Below are positions 35,864 through 45,509 of a stretch of DNA of 64,000 bases, piece after piece. The stretch is from assembly GCF_002272785.1 (NCBI RefSeq), contig NZ_MLAS01000001.1, positions 1-64,000 of the forward strand. The letters run 5' to 3'. The notes below the pieces were generated by a model. It searched no databases. It worked only from the letters and a program-made list of their open reading frames with translations, and had not been told where the DNA came from. Source of the DNA: Helicobacter sp. 13S00477-4. GTDB taxonomy: Bacteria; Campylobacterota; Campylobacteria; Campylobacterales; Helicobacteraceae. Numbering within the stretch: the stretch's first letter is position 1; every line of letters starts with the position of its first letter. The translations under genes were made by a program, and so were the position numbers.

Positions 35864-35953
35864 TTTGTCTTCCTTTTTCTTAAGATTGAAGTTATAATAG
35901 TATTGTTAATATGATTAATACTTTCTTAACAAAGAGTCTAAAAGCTTATCAAA

Positions 35954-36997
35954 ATGATTTTATATATCCATATACCTTTTTGCAACAATAAATGCGGGTA
36001 CTGCACATTTAATTCTTATGCTAATGAAGATTCTCTCAAAAAAGCTTATATGGAAGCACTTTATGAGGATATAAAATATTTTTTGTCTGAAAATAATGAG
36101 ATCATAAAATCTATTTTTTTTGGTGGAGGAACACCCAATAGTATTCCAAGCAAGGATTATGAAAAAATTTTTGAATACCTCAATACTTCTGGGAAAATCC
36201 AAAAAAACTGTGAAATCACCGCTGAAGTTAATCCTGATTTGGTGACTTTAGAATGGTGTAAGGATATGAAGAATTTTGGAGTAAACCGTATCAGTATGGG
36301 TGTGCAAAGCTTTTATGAAGATAAACTCATATTTTTACAACGTGAACATAATATTAAGAATATTTTTAGTTCTATTGATATTATCCATAAAAGTGGTTTT
36401 GGAAATATCAGCATTGATTTGATTTATGATACTCCTAAAGACAATAAAAAACGTATTTTTGAAGAAATAAGAAAAGCTTCTGAATTGCCTATTAATCACC
36501 TCTCTGCATATAGTTTAAGTATAGAAAATCATTCTGCATTACAAAAAATCTATGGCAAGAATCCTCAAACTTACTCATTTTTCAAAGAAATCAGGGAAGC
36601 TTTAAAATATTATCAATTCAATCAATATGAAGTTTCAAGCTATTCTAGAGGGTATAAAGTTGAACATAATCTTTCTTATTGGGATTCGGAAGAGTATATT
36701 GGTTGTGGAGCTGGAGCGGTAGGTAAAATTGCTAAAAATCGTTTTTATGCAATATCAAATATTTCTTCTTATATCCAAAATCCATTAAAAAGAAAAGTAG
36801 AGGTACTTAAAAAAAATGATATTAGAATTGAAAGTATTTTTTTAGGCTTGAGGTGTGAGATTGGCGTAGAAACGAAATTATTAGATAATAATAAAGTAAA
36901 AATTCTTATTGATGAAAATAAATGTCATCTCAAGGGTAGTCGTTTGGTGGCTAATGATTATTTTTTGGCTGATGAAATTGCTTTATGGTTAATGTAG
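35954..36997 (+). CDS. hemW: HemW-like radical SAM haem chaperone
   Basis: 347 aa radical SAM protein of the HemN/HemW family. The cluster motif is CNNKCGYC followed by TFNSY (CxxxCxxC). Also seen are [16 protein letters not shown] and [12 protein letters not shown]. Its length is that of HemW (about 350-380), not coproporphyrinogen dehydrogenase HemN (about 450), so haem trafficking is more likely than decarboxylation. Position next to the cytochrome c gene fits a haem role. The 3' end overlaps gmhA by 9 bases. Confidence 0.88.
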   Translation: MILYIHIPFCNNKCGYCTFNSYANEDSLKKAYMEALYEDIKYFLSENNEIIKSIFFGGGTPNSIPSKDYEKIFEYLNTSGKIQKNCEITAEVNPDLVTLEWCKDMKNFGVNRISMGVQSFYEDKLIFLQREHNIKNIFSSIDIIHKSGFGNISIDLIYDTPKDNKKRIFEEIRKASELPINHLSAYSLSIENHSALQKIYGKNPQTYSFFKEIREALKYYQFNQYEVSSYSRGYKVEHNLSYWDSEEYIGCGAGAVGKIAKNRFYAISNISSYIQNPLKRKVEVLKKNDIRIESIFLGLRCEIGVETKLLDNNKVKILIDENKCHLKGSRLVANDYFLADEIALWLM

Positions 36998-37567
36998 GTC
37001 TTCTATATTGGTATTTTCAATAATATCACACAAAATATGAATGATGAGTATATGCGTTTCTTGAATGCGTGGGGTATCTTCAGATGGCACAATGAGATTA
37101 ATATCACATATCTCAGACATTTTTCCGCCATTTTTACCACTCAAACCAATATTTTGACAACCTATTTTTTTACCCGATTCAAAAGCCTTTATAATATTTT
37201 TAGAATTACCACTCGTTGAAATTCCAAAGATTAAATCTCTTGAGTTTGCTATAGCTTCCACCTGCCTAGAAAAAACATAATCATAGCCATAATCATTTCC
37301 AATGGCAGTCAAAGCAGAAGTATCTGTTGTGATAGCAATACCTCCAAGTGCTTTTCTTTCTTTCTTGTACCTACCACTAAGTTCAGCAGCAAAATGTTGT
37401 GCATCAGCAGCACTACCACCATTACCACAAATTATTATTTTCCCTCCATTGGAAAGGCATTTATTTAAAATTGCAGCTGTTTGTTGTATTTTTTCATTCA
37501 AGCTCAATAAACTTTTTTGAATAATTTCTGAGTGTTGCAAGAATTCTTTTTGAATGAAATTTTTCAT
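36989..37567 (-). CDS. gmhA: Sedoheptulose-7-phosphate isomerase
   Basis: First step of ADP-L-glycero-D-manno-heptose synthesis for the LPS inner core (192 aa). The SIS domain shows [22 protein letters not shown] and the phosphate loop [11 protein letters not shown]. It is last in gmhB-hldD-hldE-gmhA and overlaps hldE by 4 bases. Confidence 0.96.
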   Translation of the reverse strand: MKNFIQKEFLQHSEIIQKSLLSLNEKIQQTAAILNKCLSNGGKIIICGNGGSAADAQHFAAELSGRYKKERKALGGIAITTDTSALTAIGNDYGYDYVFSRQVEAIANSRDLIFGISTSGNSKNIIKAFESGKKIGCQNIGLSGKNGGKMSEICDINLIVPSEDTPRIQETHILIIHILCDIIENTNIEDLH

Positions 37568-39000
37568 GATTTTTCCTTAAATTTTTTTATTTTATTAAGG
37601 ATATTCGTTGTCGATTTGCCCTCTATAAAATCTATCAATAGCACTTCTTTTGCGTGTTGACTTCCAGCAATTCTTTTGCCTTCATAGTCCTTACCTTTTA
37701 CTAATATATCAGGTTTAATAGCAGCTATTAATTCTTCAGGTGTATCTTCATCAAAGATGATGATAAAATCTACACTTTCAAGTCCAGCAAGTATAAAAGC
37801 CCTGTCTTCTTGTGAATTTATAGGTCTCTCTTCTCCCTTGAGTCTTTTGACAGACAAATCACTATTGAGTCCTACAATTAAAATATCTCCAAGTTTTTTT
37901 GAAGATTGTAAATAAGAAATATGTCCTCTGTGTAAGATATCAAAACAACCGTTAGTAAAAACAATTTTTTTATCATTTAATGATTGTAAAATAATTAGGA
38001 GTGAAGATTTTGTTAGAATCTTATCATTAAAATCATTTTGATGTCTTGAGTGCAAATATTGTATGATTTCTCCATAAGTTGCTGTCGCACTCCCTACTTT
38101 ACCAACAACAACAGCTGCAGCTGCATTAGCAAATTCGCAAGATTTGTAAATGTCAAGTCCACTAGAAAGTGCAAAACCAAGTGCAGCAATAACAGTATCC
38201 CCTGCTCCTGTAACATCATAAACTTCTTTTGCAATAGTAGGTATCTTTATCAATGTATTTTTTGTATCTAATAATGCAATACCATCTTCACTTAAAGTAA
38301 TCAAAGGAACACTCAAATCACATTGATCTTTAAGGTTTTTTAATGTGGCACAAAGACTATCGTCATCAATGATATTGATTTTTGTAGCTAATTGTGCTTC
38401 ATTTTTATTTGGTGTTAATAGCGTAGCACCTTTGTATTTTGAATAATCACTTCCTTTAGGGTCGCATAAAACAGGCTTATTCTCACTTTTGGCAAGTTTT
38501 ATTAGATTTTGAGTTAAGACTTCATTTAAAACACCTTTATTGTAATCTGACAATATAATGCAATCATAATTTGAGATTTTATTTTCAATATTAATCATAA
38601 TCTCAAAAATAATATTTTCATCAATAGGATTTTTATCTTCTCTGTCAACACGTAAAACTTGTTGATTTGAAACAATTACCCTAGTTTTTTTTGTTGTAGG
38701 TCTTTTTTCCAAAAGAAAGATATTATCAATATCAATATGAAGCGAATCAAGTTCATTTATAAGCCATTTACCTGAATCATCATCTCCTATGATTCCACAT
38801 ATGCTGACTTTAGCACCTAAAGAAATCAAATTATTAGCAACATTGCAAGCTCCACCTAATCTATTGCTCTCATCTTTAACTTCAGCAATTTGAACTGGGG
38901 CTTCAGGAGATATACGTTCACATTTTCCCCAAACATAATGATCAATCATCAAATCACCAATAACTAAAATATGTGGCATTTTATCTTCAAGTCCAAACAT
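37564..39000 (-). CDS. hldE: Bifunctional heptose-7-phosphate kinase / heptose-1-phosphate adenylyltransferase
   Basis: Two-domain LPS heptose enzyme (478 aa). The N-terminal ribokinase-like kinase (about 1-315) has [21 protein letters not shown] and the anion-hole [13 protein letters not shown]. The C-terminal nucleotidyltransferase (about 340-478) has [17 protein letters not shown]. Kinase and transferase are fused as in E. coli HldE. The start overlaps the hldD stop by a single base. Heptose-1,7-bisphosphate made here can also be a host innate immune signal. Confidence 0.96.
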   Translation of the reverse strand: MFGLEDKMPHILVIGDLMIDHYVWGKCERISPEAPVQIAEVKDESNRLGGACNVANNLISLGAKVSICGIIGDDDSGKWLINELDSLHIDIDNIFLLEKRPTTKKTRVIVSNQQVLRVDREDKNPIDENIIFEIMINIENKISNYDCIILSDYNKGVLNEVLTQNLIKLAKSENKPVLCDPKGSDYSKYKGATLLTPNKNEAQLATKINIIDDDSLCATLKNLKDQCDLSVPLITLSEDGIALLDTKNTLIKIPTIAKEVYDVTGAGDTVIAALGFALSSGLDIYKSCEFANAAAAVVVGKVGSATATYGEIIQYLHSRHQNDFNDKILTKSSLLIILQSLNDKKIVFTNGCFDILHRGHISYLQSSKKLGDILIVGLNSDLSVKRLKGEERPINSQEDRAFILAGLESVDFIIIFDEDTPEELIAAIKPDILVKGKDYEGKRIAGSQHAKEVLLIDFIEGKSTTNILNKIKKFKEKS

Positions 39001-40001
39001 TATTGTTTTATTCCTTCATAAATCAACTTGATTTCTGAAATATAGTCTTTAATCCCTGATTCTAAACTAAAATTAGGTTCATATTCTAAATCCCTTATAC
39101 TTTGTTGTATATCTGCTTCAGTATGGGTTTGAAAAAAATGATAAGGATTTTTGATATATTCAACTTCAAAATTGCCTAATTCATTTTTGAGGCAATCAAT
39201 GACTTCATTATAGCTTCTTGCTTTACCATAACCAATATTATATATCCCTCCTTTTTCACATTCCATAGCTTTTACATTAGCTTGAATGACATCTTGAATA
39301 TAGACAAAATCACGTTTTTGTTCTCCAAATTCAAAAAGTCGAACTTTTTTATTTTTAAGGGCTTGTAGTCCAAGTTGCAAGATCATGGAAGCAGTTTTAC
39401 CCTTATAAAATTCTCTTGGTCCATAAACATTGAAATATCTTAAGCCAATAATAGATAACTTAGGATTTTTTTCAAGCAATCTTCGGACACTCTCATCCAT
39501 ACATAATTTTGAAAACCCATAAATATTTTCGGGTTTTTCGCCTATACCAACTGAATTTGGAGCAGCAGAATTTCCATAAGTGCCTGCTGATGAAGCATAA
39601 ATCATCATTGCTTTTTTCTCAAGTGTAATGTTCAAAAGATTTAAAAAAGCTTCGTGATTGACCCTCATTGCAAAGTTTTGATCTGAAACAGTAGTATCTG
39701 AAACTGCAGCCTGATGGAATATATAATCAAAATTGATATCTTCAATTGTTTCTAAATCGCTTAATTGATTAATGTCTCCGACAATAACTCTGCCTTTGAA
39801 ACCAATAAGATTTTTAAAATGACCTAAAGAAGTTGGATTTCCATTTGGAAAAATATTATCATCACGAAACTTATCAAAAATAATGATATTGCTCTCAGGA
39901 TGATGATTTTGAAAATAAAAAGCTAAATTACTCCCAATAAATCCTGCTCCACCTGTTATTAAAATAGTCTTTCCCTTTAAGGTATTTTTAATAAATTGCA
40001 T
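39000..40001 (-). CDS. hldD: ADP-L-glycero-D-manno-heptose 6-epimerase
   Basis: Last step of the heptose pathway (333 aa). The SDR Rossmann motif is ITGGAGFIGSN near residues 15-25; the catalytic region is YASSAGTYGN and IYGFSKLCMD with Tyr and Lys; RYFNVYGPRE is typical. It is separated from gmhB by one base. Confidence 0.96.
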   Translation of the reverse strand: MQFIKNTLKGKTILITGGAGFIGSNLAFYFQNHHPESNIIIFDKFRDDNIFPNGNPTSLGHFKNLIGFKGRVIVGDINQLSDLETIEDINFDYIFHQAAVSDTTVSDQNFAMRVNHEAFLNLLNITLEKKAMMIYASSAGTYGNSAAPNSVGIGEKPENIYGFSKLCMDESVRRLLEKNPKLSIIGLRYFNVYGPREFYKGKTASMILQLGLQALKNKKVRLFEFGEQKRDFVYIQDVIQANVKAMECEKGGIYNIGYGKARSYNEVIDCLKNELGNFEVEYIKNPYHFFQTHTEADIQQSIRDLEYEPNFSLESGIKDYISEIKLIYEGIKQ

Positions 40002-40002
40002 T

Positions 40003-40539
40003 TTAATCTCCTGTTATTAAACGATTCATTACTTGGAGAGCTTCTTTAATAGAAGATACTTCATGAATATTATCTATTGATGTTGTGTTTTCATTTCCTG
40101 TTGTTAAAAAGATTTTATTTTTTATTCCTGCATTTTGTCCAGCTTGCATATCGGTTATTTTATCTCCAATAATGAAACATTTTTGAAAATCAAGTTTGTA
40201 ATCTATTTTTGCCTTTTGCAACATACCAGGTTTTGGCTTGCGACATAAGCAATCTTCATTAGGATCATGTGGGCAAAAATAAACACTTTCAAATGCAAAA
40301 CCTAATCGTTTTTTTAGCTGATTTTGCATATAAAGAGTGAGTTCTTTAAAATCATCAATAGTATAATATCCTCTCCCGATTCCAGATTGATTTGTCGCTA
40401 ATAATAACAAAAAATCCTTTTCTTTACAAAGTTTTAAAAAATCAAAAATATCATCCATAAAAATAAAATCTTTTGCTTCATATACATAACCAAAATCTTT
40501 GTTGATAACACCATCTCTATCAAAAAAAATAGCTTTCAA
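40003..40539 (-). CDS. gmhB: D-glycero-D-manno-heptose-1,7-bisphosphate phosphatase
   Basis: HAD-family phosphatase of the heptose pathway (178 aa). The nucleophile motif is FFDRDGVINKD, with ATNQSGIGRGYY and the zinc-binding CPHDPNEDCLCRKP. It begins with TTG 40539, overlapping the previous stop in a TTGA; AAGGAG upstream supports it. All four heptose genes are together. Confidence 0.94.
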   Translation of the reverse strand: MKAIFFDRDGVINKDFGYVYEAKDFIFMDDIFDFLKLCKEKDFLLLLATNQSGIGRGYYTIDDFKELTLYMQNQLKKRLGFAFESVYFCPHDPNEDCLCRKPKPGMLQKAKIDYKLDFQKCFIIGDKITDMQAGQNAGIKNKIFLTTGNENTTSIDNIHEVSSIKEALQVMNRLITGD

Positions 40540-41300
40540 AACATCTCCTTTGAATCAATGGAGTGATTGATTGGATGTGAATGGTATTGCATAGGGCTAG
40601 ATTTGTGAGAAAAATTTAAAATCCCTTTATATATGCTAGATCCACCAAAATATAACATCAATATAAATGAAATAAACATAAAAAATTTTCTAAAAAAAAG
40701 GCTTAACAAATTCCTAGCTATAAAACCTATTGCCAACATTGGTATAAGAGTTGCAATACCAAAAATTCCCATTGTAATCATTCCCATTAAAATATTTTGT
40801 GCTAATGCTGCAGTCAAAGCAAAATAATACACCATTCCACAAGGCATAAAACCGTTTAAAATTCCTAATCCATAAAAACTAAAAGGATTTTTTGAAGTTA
40901 AAAACCAAATAAATATATTCTTGAACCAAATAAAAAATCTATTTTGTGAATTTGTCGAGATAGATGGCTCAATATAAGTCAATATTTTAGGAAAAAATAA
41001 GTAAGAAAAGGCAAACAATACCAACAATACACCTACTATAATGAATAAAATACCTTTTGTTGTGATTGAAAGAGAAAAACCATAACCAATAAAAGCACTT
41101 ATACCTCCAATGATCATATAAGAGCTTATCCTTCCTAAATTATAAAGAAAATGATACAAGACTTGATAAATAAAATGAGTATCTTTATGGATTTTTCCAT
41201 TTGAATAAGCAATAACAATACCACCACACATTCCTATACAATGAGACAAAGACATACTCAAAGCCATTGTAAAAATGACTATAGGTTCTACTAAACTCAT
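40536..41300 (-). CDS. UreH/DsbD_2-like membrane protein
   Basis: 254 aa with about six hydrophobic segments. The opening SLSHCIGMCGGIVIAY and the central LNGFMPCGMVYYF are the paired cysteine motifs of the 'sulfite exporter TauE/SafE, UreH transmembrane' (DsbD_2) family. Members are linked to metal or redox transfer across the membrane, sometimes to cbb3 oxidase assembly; that is family inference only. The start overlaps the small secreted protein gene upstream by one base, and the end overlaps gmhB. Confidence 0.82.
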   Translation of the reverse strand: MSLVEPIVIFTMALSMSLSHCIGMCGGIVIAYSNGKIHKDTHFIYQVLYHFLYNLGRISSYMIIGGISAFIGYGFSLSITTKGILFIIVGVLLVLFAFSYLFFPKILTYIEPSISTNSQNRFFIWFKNIFIWFLTSKNPFSFYGLGILNGFMPCGMVYYFALTAALAQNILMGMITMGIFGIATLIPMLAIGFIARNLLSLFFRKFFMFISFILMLYFGGSSIYKGILNFSHKSSPMQYHSHPINHSIDSKEMF

Positions 41301-41602
41301 TACATCCCACTATCTATAGAATGATTCATTATATCATTAGCTTTTTTGATTGCCTCCATAGCGGTGTCATTGTTATCTTTATTTGATTTTTCATGAGTGA
41401 TATTTTTTTCATTTTTGGGGACAATCCCTTTGGGCATTTTTACAAATACATCTTCATAGTTTTTTTTATTCAATTTATATCGTATATAAATTTCACCTGT
41501 TTGGGTATTATAAATATAAGTATCAGTTTTATCACTGAACATTTGCCATTGTGCAAAAAGGGTTATCATAAAAAAGCATAAAAATAAAAATATTTTTTTC
41601 AT
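41300..41602 (-). CDS. Small exported hypothetical protein
   Basis: 100 aa with a signal peptide (about 1-18, MKKIFLFLCFFMITLFAQW) and a short soluble part with aromatic and charged residues. A Lys/Asn-rich tail follows. There is no cysteine in the mature part and no domain I know. It is wedged between hisG and the DsbD_2-like gene with overlapping codons, so it belongs to the same transcript. Confidence 0.75.
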   Translation of the reverse strand: MKKIFLFLCFFMITLFAQWQMFSDKTDTYIYNTQTGEIYIRYKLNKKNYEDVFVKMPKGIVPKNEKNITHEKSNKDNNDTAMEAIKKANDIMNHSIDSGM

Positions 41603-42216
41603 TTATTACTCATAAATATTTCAATTTTAGAATATAAATTAAGAATTATTTGTTTTTTTTGATAAAAACTATTTTTATTACATATCAAATACGCACTCGA
41701 TTCTAAAATAATTTCATCAATCTTCAAATTATTTTGTTTCATTGTTGCTCCTGTTTCTACAATATCAACAATCCCATCTGAGAGTTGAACTAATGGTGCT
41801 AATTCAATGGAACCATATAGTTTTATCAAATCAATGGCGATAGCTTTTTGTGAAAAAAATTTGCTAGTAATATTAGGCATTTTGGTAGCAATTTTTATAC
41901 GAGGTTTTCGATAGTCAATTTCTCTACCAATTTCTGAACCAACAACAACCTTACATTTGCCAATTTGCAAATCAAGCAATCTGATTAAATCCAATTCACA
42001 TTCTTCCAATACATCAAGCCCAACTATTCCAATATCAGCAGCCTGATGATAAACATAGGTTGGGACATCCTGATTGCGTACCAATAAAAAACGTAATCCA
42101 AAATTTTCAAGTATAAGCTTCCTATCTTCAAAAACAAAATTTTGTCCAAATATCTCCTCAAATAAAGCCAAACTTTCTTCTGCAATTCGTCCTTTTGGCA
42201 GAGCAATTGTTATCAT
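41599..42216 (-). CDS. hisG: ATP phosphoribosyltransferase, short form
   Basis: First step of histidine biosynthesis (205 aa). The N-terminus ITIALPKGRIAEESL, DIGIVGLDVLEE, KIATKMPNIT and the PRPP loop VDIVETGATMKQNNL are clear. Its length is the catalytic short form (HisG-S), which needs the regulatory HisZ; no hisZ or other his gene is in the window. Overlaps coaX by 4 bases and the exported protein gene by 4 bases. H. pylori lacks this pathway, so the host is another species. Confidence 0.94.
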   Translation of the reverse strand: MITIALPKGRIAEESLALFEEIFGQNFVFEDRKLILENFGLRFLLVRNQDVPTYVYHQAADIGIVGLDVLEECELDLIRLLDLQIGKCKVVVGSEIGREIDYRKPRIKIATKMPNITSKFFSQKAIAIDLIKLYGSIELAPLVQLSDGIVDIVETGATMKQNNLKIDEIILESSAYLICNKNSFYQKKQIILNLYSKIEIFMSNK

Positions 42217-42854
42217 ATATTTTCCCTATTTTTTTTTAAAATCTTATCAATAGAAATTTGCATCCCATTAAAAACCAACATTTCATTATAGATAGATTCT
42301 GCAAAAAATTTTGATAAAAACTTTCCATCCCCTCCTGTAAAATAAACTTTTTTATCTTTGATTATCCCATTGATTGAAGATGTAATGCTCTGAAGTATCC
42401 CAAAACCAATAGCTGATTGAGTATCAAGTGGAAGTTCATCAAGAGAGACAGCAAGATTTAATTTTTTATCAAGAGCTGAAGATATTTGCCTGTATGCTTG
42501 AATATAACTTGCCAATCCTGGAAGAATGTAACCACCTAAATGTACTTCTTTTTCCATTATATCTACTGTAATAGCACTGCCAGCATCAATTATGACACCA
42601 TCACTTATCCCTAAACAAGCAGCTTTCCTATCTACACCTAACCCCTTATAAGGTGTCTGAAGTTCAACAATTTTAGACATATTATAAGAATTTTTATGTG
42701 CTTTAAGGAGTCTTTTTTCATTTTCCATATTAACACTGATATAATAAATATCAGAATGGAGTTCTTTTTTTTCAATTTTTTTAGGCTCATTTTTCCAAAT
42801 ACGTCGTCTATCATAAAAATGAATATAGGTATTCCCAATATCACAAAGTATCAT
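42213..42854 (-). CDS. coaX: Type III pantothenate kinase
   Basis: First step of coenzyme A synthesis (213 aa, short but as in Helicobacter). ASKHA motifs: the phosphate loop DIGNTYIHFY at the N-terminus, GLGVDRKAAC and IIDAGSAITVDIM. Type III enzymes are not inhibited by CoA. It starts 10 bases after the lipoprotein gene and overlaps hisG. Confidence 0.94.
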   Translation of the reverse strand: MILCDIGNTYIHFYDRRRIWKNEPKKIEKKELHSDIYYISVNMENEKRLLKAHKNSYNMSKIVELQTPYKGLGVDRKAACLGISDGVIIDAGSAITVDIMEKEVHLGGYILPGLASYIQAYRQISSALDKKLNLAVSLDELPLDTQSAIGFGILQSITSSINGIIKDKKVYFTGGDGKFLSKFFAESIYNEMLVFNGMQISIDKILKKNRENI

Positions 42855-42864
42855 TCATGATTCT

Positions 42865-43887
42865 TTATTTAAAATCAAAATAATATTTATCATAATAGAT
42901 TTTATTTTTATCATAAAATTTTGTTTTATCCAATTTCATCCTGCCAAAAGAACCTTTGATTTGAAAAATCTTTGAGCTAAAATCATTCACATTGACTTCA
43001 ATTAAATACCCTCTTTTTTCAATACTATAAAGCTTGTCTCCAACAATAACGATTGAATTAAGATTAGCAAAAGGTAGTTTTATTTTGTTTACCTCTCTGA
43101 GCGTTTTATCTAATTGGATAATTTGTCCTTCAAGTGTGAGGATATAAATGTATTGTGTATTATCGTATAATACATCTAAAATATCAGCATCATAGTTAAA
43201 TTCATGTCCTGAAATGATTGAAACCAATCTTTTTCCTGTGGCAGCAAACATATTTTCACCCTCCACGACAAGATAAATAACATTATTGAAGAATTTTTCG
43301 CTATTTATTATGATATTCCTTACTGGATTAAAGTTTTTTGTATCAACAACCAAAAGTCTCCCATCAAGCGTAGGGAAAACAACCAATGTATCTAAAAAAA
43401 CTGGTGCAGCTACAAGAGAATTAATAGCAATACTTGCAATACCTTTTTGTGTAAAAAGTATATTTTGTGTATAAGTATCATAAATATTGGTAGAATTATC
43501 AGATAAAACAACCGCTAATTGGTTGTTTTTTACTTCTGCAGCTAATGGACAAGATGATGTAGAAATTATTTTAGATTCTTGAGTTTTTTTGTTAATAAGC
43601 TCAATATGATAACAATCTTGGGCAATGATATAATAATCTTTATTTTCATTCAAATAAGTGGACTTTTTATTGATTTGAAGTTGTGTTAATCCATCCTCTC
43701 CAATCACATTCCCATTATCCAAAACTGCCCCATAACGGTTTACAGTATCAATTTTATCTTGAAGTTTATGTTCAAATTTAATATTTCCATCAATTTTTGT
43801 TGGTTCAAAGTATTTTTTTGAACTACACCCGATGAAAAAAAATATCATTATTAGAGTAAAACATATACTTTTATTATTTCTTATCAC
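42865..43887 (-). CDS. BamB-like beta-propeller lipoprotein
   Basis: 340 aa starting at GTG 43887 (GAGG 7 bases upstream), with a lipoprotein signal ending FFFIGC, Cys21. The mature protein is a series of beta blades, for example VAAPVFLDTLVVFPTLDGRLLVVDT, resembling the PQQ-like repeats of BamB. The gene directly follows, in a GTGA overlap, one for a YfgM-like protein, the same pair order as yfgM-bamB in E. coli. BamB is not usually recognised in Helicobacter, so the name stays tentative. Confidence 0.68.
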   Translation of the reverse strand: MIRNNKSICFTLIMIFFFIGCSSKKYFEPTKIDGNIKFEHKLQDKIDTVNRYGAVLDNGNVIGEDGLTQLQINKKSTYLNENKDYYIIAQDCYHIELINKKTQESKIISTSSCPLAAEVKNNQLAVVLSDNSTNIYDTYTQNILFTQKGIASIAINSLVAAPVFLDTLVVFPTLDGRLLVVDTKNFNPVRNIIINSEKFFNNVIYLVVEGENMFAATGKRLVSIISGHEFNYDADILDVLYDNTQYIYILTLEGQIIQLDKTLREVNKIKLPFANLNSIVIVGDKLYSIEKRGYLIEVNVNDFSSKIFQIKGSFGRMKLDKTKFYDKNKIYYDKYYFDFK

Positions 43888-44516
43888 TTTTTGACCTCTG
43901 TAGATTTTTTGTTTATTGCGATTGGATTTTGGTCTGGTTTATAATGCTTTAAAATAGTCACAATTTGAAAAACTGATGAAGAAGGTTGGATATCATTAAG
44001 CAATGTTTTGGCTTCAGGAATTTTGTTTTGTTCATAAAGTAAATAGGCTTCTTGTAAAATAGCAAAATCTTTTATTGGGGTTGAATTCATTTTTTCTAAT
44101 CCTTCAAGATTTTTTACATAAGAAGCATATTGATAATCAGAAAGCATTTTAATGATAGTATTTTTTGAAGTTTTGAGTGAATAAAGAGTTTTTTTATCCC
44201 CGTCTCTAAGGGCTTGGGAATATAAATAAAGATCATATAAATCACTAGAGTTATCTTTAAGATCATCTAATAAGGCTTGATTATTAGGATTTTTTAACAA
44301 TTGACTATAGATAGTGCTAGTTTTTTGAGCTTGTTTTTCATCTATATAGTCAGAAAACTTGTAATACCCAAACCAAATAATCAAAACGATTGCTAGCAAA
44401 TAAAGGAAATATTTATATTTTTTGTATAATTTTTCAAGTTTAAACGCACTTTCTAAGATTTTTTCATCGCCTTTAAATTCTTGTTGTATTTGTTTAAAAT
44501 TATTTTTAACACCCAT
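43884..44516 (-). CDS. YfgM-like single-pass membrane protein
   Basis: 210 aa: a short cytoplasmic N-terminus, one membrane helix near residues 36-55 (YFLYLLAIVLIIWFGYYKF) and a periplasmic helical part with TPR-like periodicity, such as AILQEAYLLYEQNKIPEAKTLL. Architecture, size and position before a BamB-like gene match YfgM, the ancillary SecYEG-associated chaperone. Sequence identity is low by eye; the assignment is mainly architectural. It starts 17 bases after dut. Confidence 0.65.
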   Translation of the reverse strand: MGVKNNFKQIQQEFKGDEKILESAFKLEKLYKKYKYFLYLLAIVLIIWFGYYKFSDYIDEKQAQKTSTIYSQLLKNPNNQALLDDLKDNSSDLYDLYLYSQALRDGDKKTLYSLKTSKNTIIKMLSDYQYASYVKNLEGLEKMNSTPIKDFAILQEAYLLYEQNKIPEAKTLLNDIQPSSSVFQIVTILKHYKPDQNPIAINKKSTEVKK

Positions 44517-44533
44517 GAAAACTCCTATTTTTC

Positions 44534-44965
44534 TTATTTTATACCACTACTTCCAAATCCACTACAACCTCTTGTTGTATCATCAAGTTCTTTGCATTCA
44601 ATAAATTCAGCTTGATACACTTTACTAATCACACCTTGTGCTATTCTATCACCATTAGAAATTACAAAATCTTTATCTAAATGATTGATAAGGATAATCA
44701 TTATTTCACCACGATAATCGCTATCTACTGTTCCCGGGGTATTTAAAACACTAATTCCATTTTTAAGTGCCAATCCACTCCTTGGTCTTATTTGAAGCTC
44801 AAAACCGCTTTCTATAGATAAACTCAAACCTGTTTTAATCAAAGCTATTTTTGAAGGTAAAATGACATAATCCCCTAAAGCACACAAATCAAAACCTGCA
44901 GCACCCTTACTTTGATATTCAGGTATGATAGCATTTGGATGTATTTTTTTTATTTTTATCTTCAT
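44534..44965 (-). CDS. dut: dUTP diphosphatase
   Basis: Removes dUTP and supplies dUMP (143 aa, normal trimeric type). Motifs in order: [44 protein letters not shown] and the closing [10 protein letters not shown]. The start overlaps greA by 4 bases. Confidence 0.97.
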   Translation of the reverse strand: MKIKIKKIHPNAIIPEYQSKGAAGFDLCALGDYVILPSKIALIKTGLSLSIESGFELQIRPRSGLALKNGISVLNTPGTVDSDYRGEIMIILINHLDKDFVISNGDRIAQGVISKVYQAEFIECKELDDTTRGCSGFGSSGIK

Positions 44966-45453
44966 TTTGTAAACTCAATTTTTCGGTAATAAATTTCTAA
45001 AATCTCAAAATCGCTTTCACCACCAGGTAATTTAATTGTGATTTCATCGCCTTTCATTTTACCAATAAGACTTTTTGCAATCGGAGAACCAAATGAAATC
45101 AAACCATTTGCTGGATTGCTTTCAACACTACCAACTATAGTGTATATAAATTCTTTATCATTTTCAAGATTTAAAATTTTTACAGTACTACCAAAACTAA
45201 CTTTATTGTGTGGGAGTGTCGCAGGATCAATTACCTGTGCATTATTTAAAGTTTCACTCAAGTCATTGATCCTTGCCTCAATAAAAAGTTGTTTTTCTTT
45301 TGCTGCATGATATTCTGCATTTTCTTTCAAATCTCCATGTTGACGTGCAATATCAATCTCTTTTACAATATTTGGACGTTCTATCTCTTTAAGATTTTTA
45401 AGCTCAGCACAAAGTTTTTCATATCCATATTGGCTCATTGGTTCCTTATTCAT
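44962..45453 (-). CDS. greA: Transcript cleavage factor GreA
   Basis: Rescues backtracked RNA polymerase (163 aa from ATG 45453). AGGAG lies 8 bases before this ATG but only about 2 before an upstream one at 45459. The N-terminal coiled coil includes [20 protein letters not shown] with the acidic tip residues, and the C-terminal FKBP-like domain follows. Upstream is a 56-base gap that could hold a promoter; the gene overlaps dut. Confidence 0.95.
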   Translation of the reverse strand: MNKEPMSQYGYEKLCAELKNLKEIERPNIVKEIDIARQHGDLKENAEYHAAKEKQLFIEARINDLSETLNNAQVIDPATLPHNKVSFGSTVKILNLENDKEFIYTIVGSVESNPANGLISFGSPIAKSLIGKMKGDEITIKLPGGESDFEILEIYYRKIEFTK

Positions 45454-45509
45454 ATCCATATCTCCTAAATTGAAACTATAATGATATTAAATCAGAATTT
45501 AATCTAATG

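Noticed and set aside
35954-36997. Oxygen-independent coproporphyrinogen dehydrogenase HemN
   Set aside because: At 347 aa it is too short for HemN and fits the HemW subgroup better, although both share the radical SAM core.
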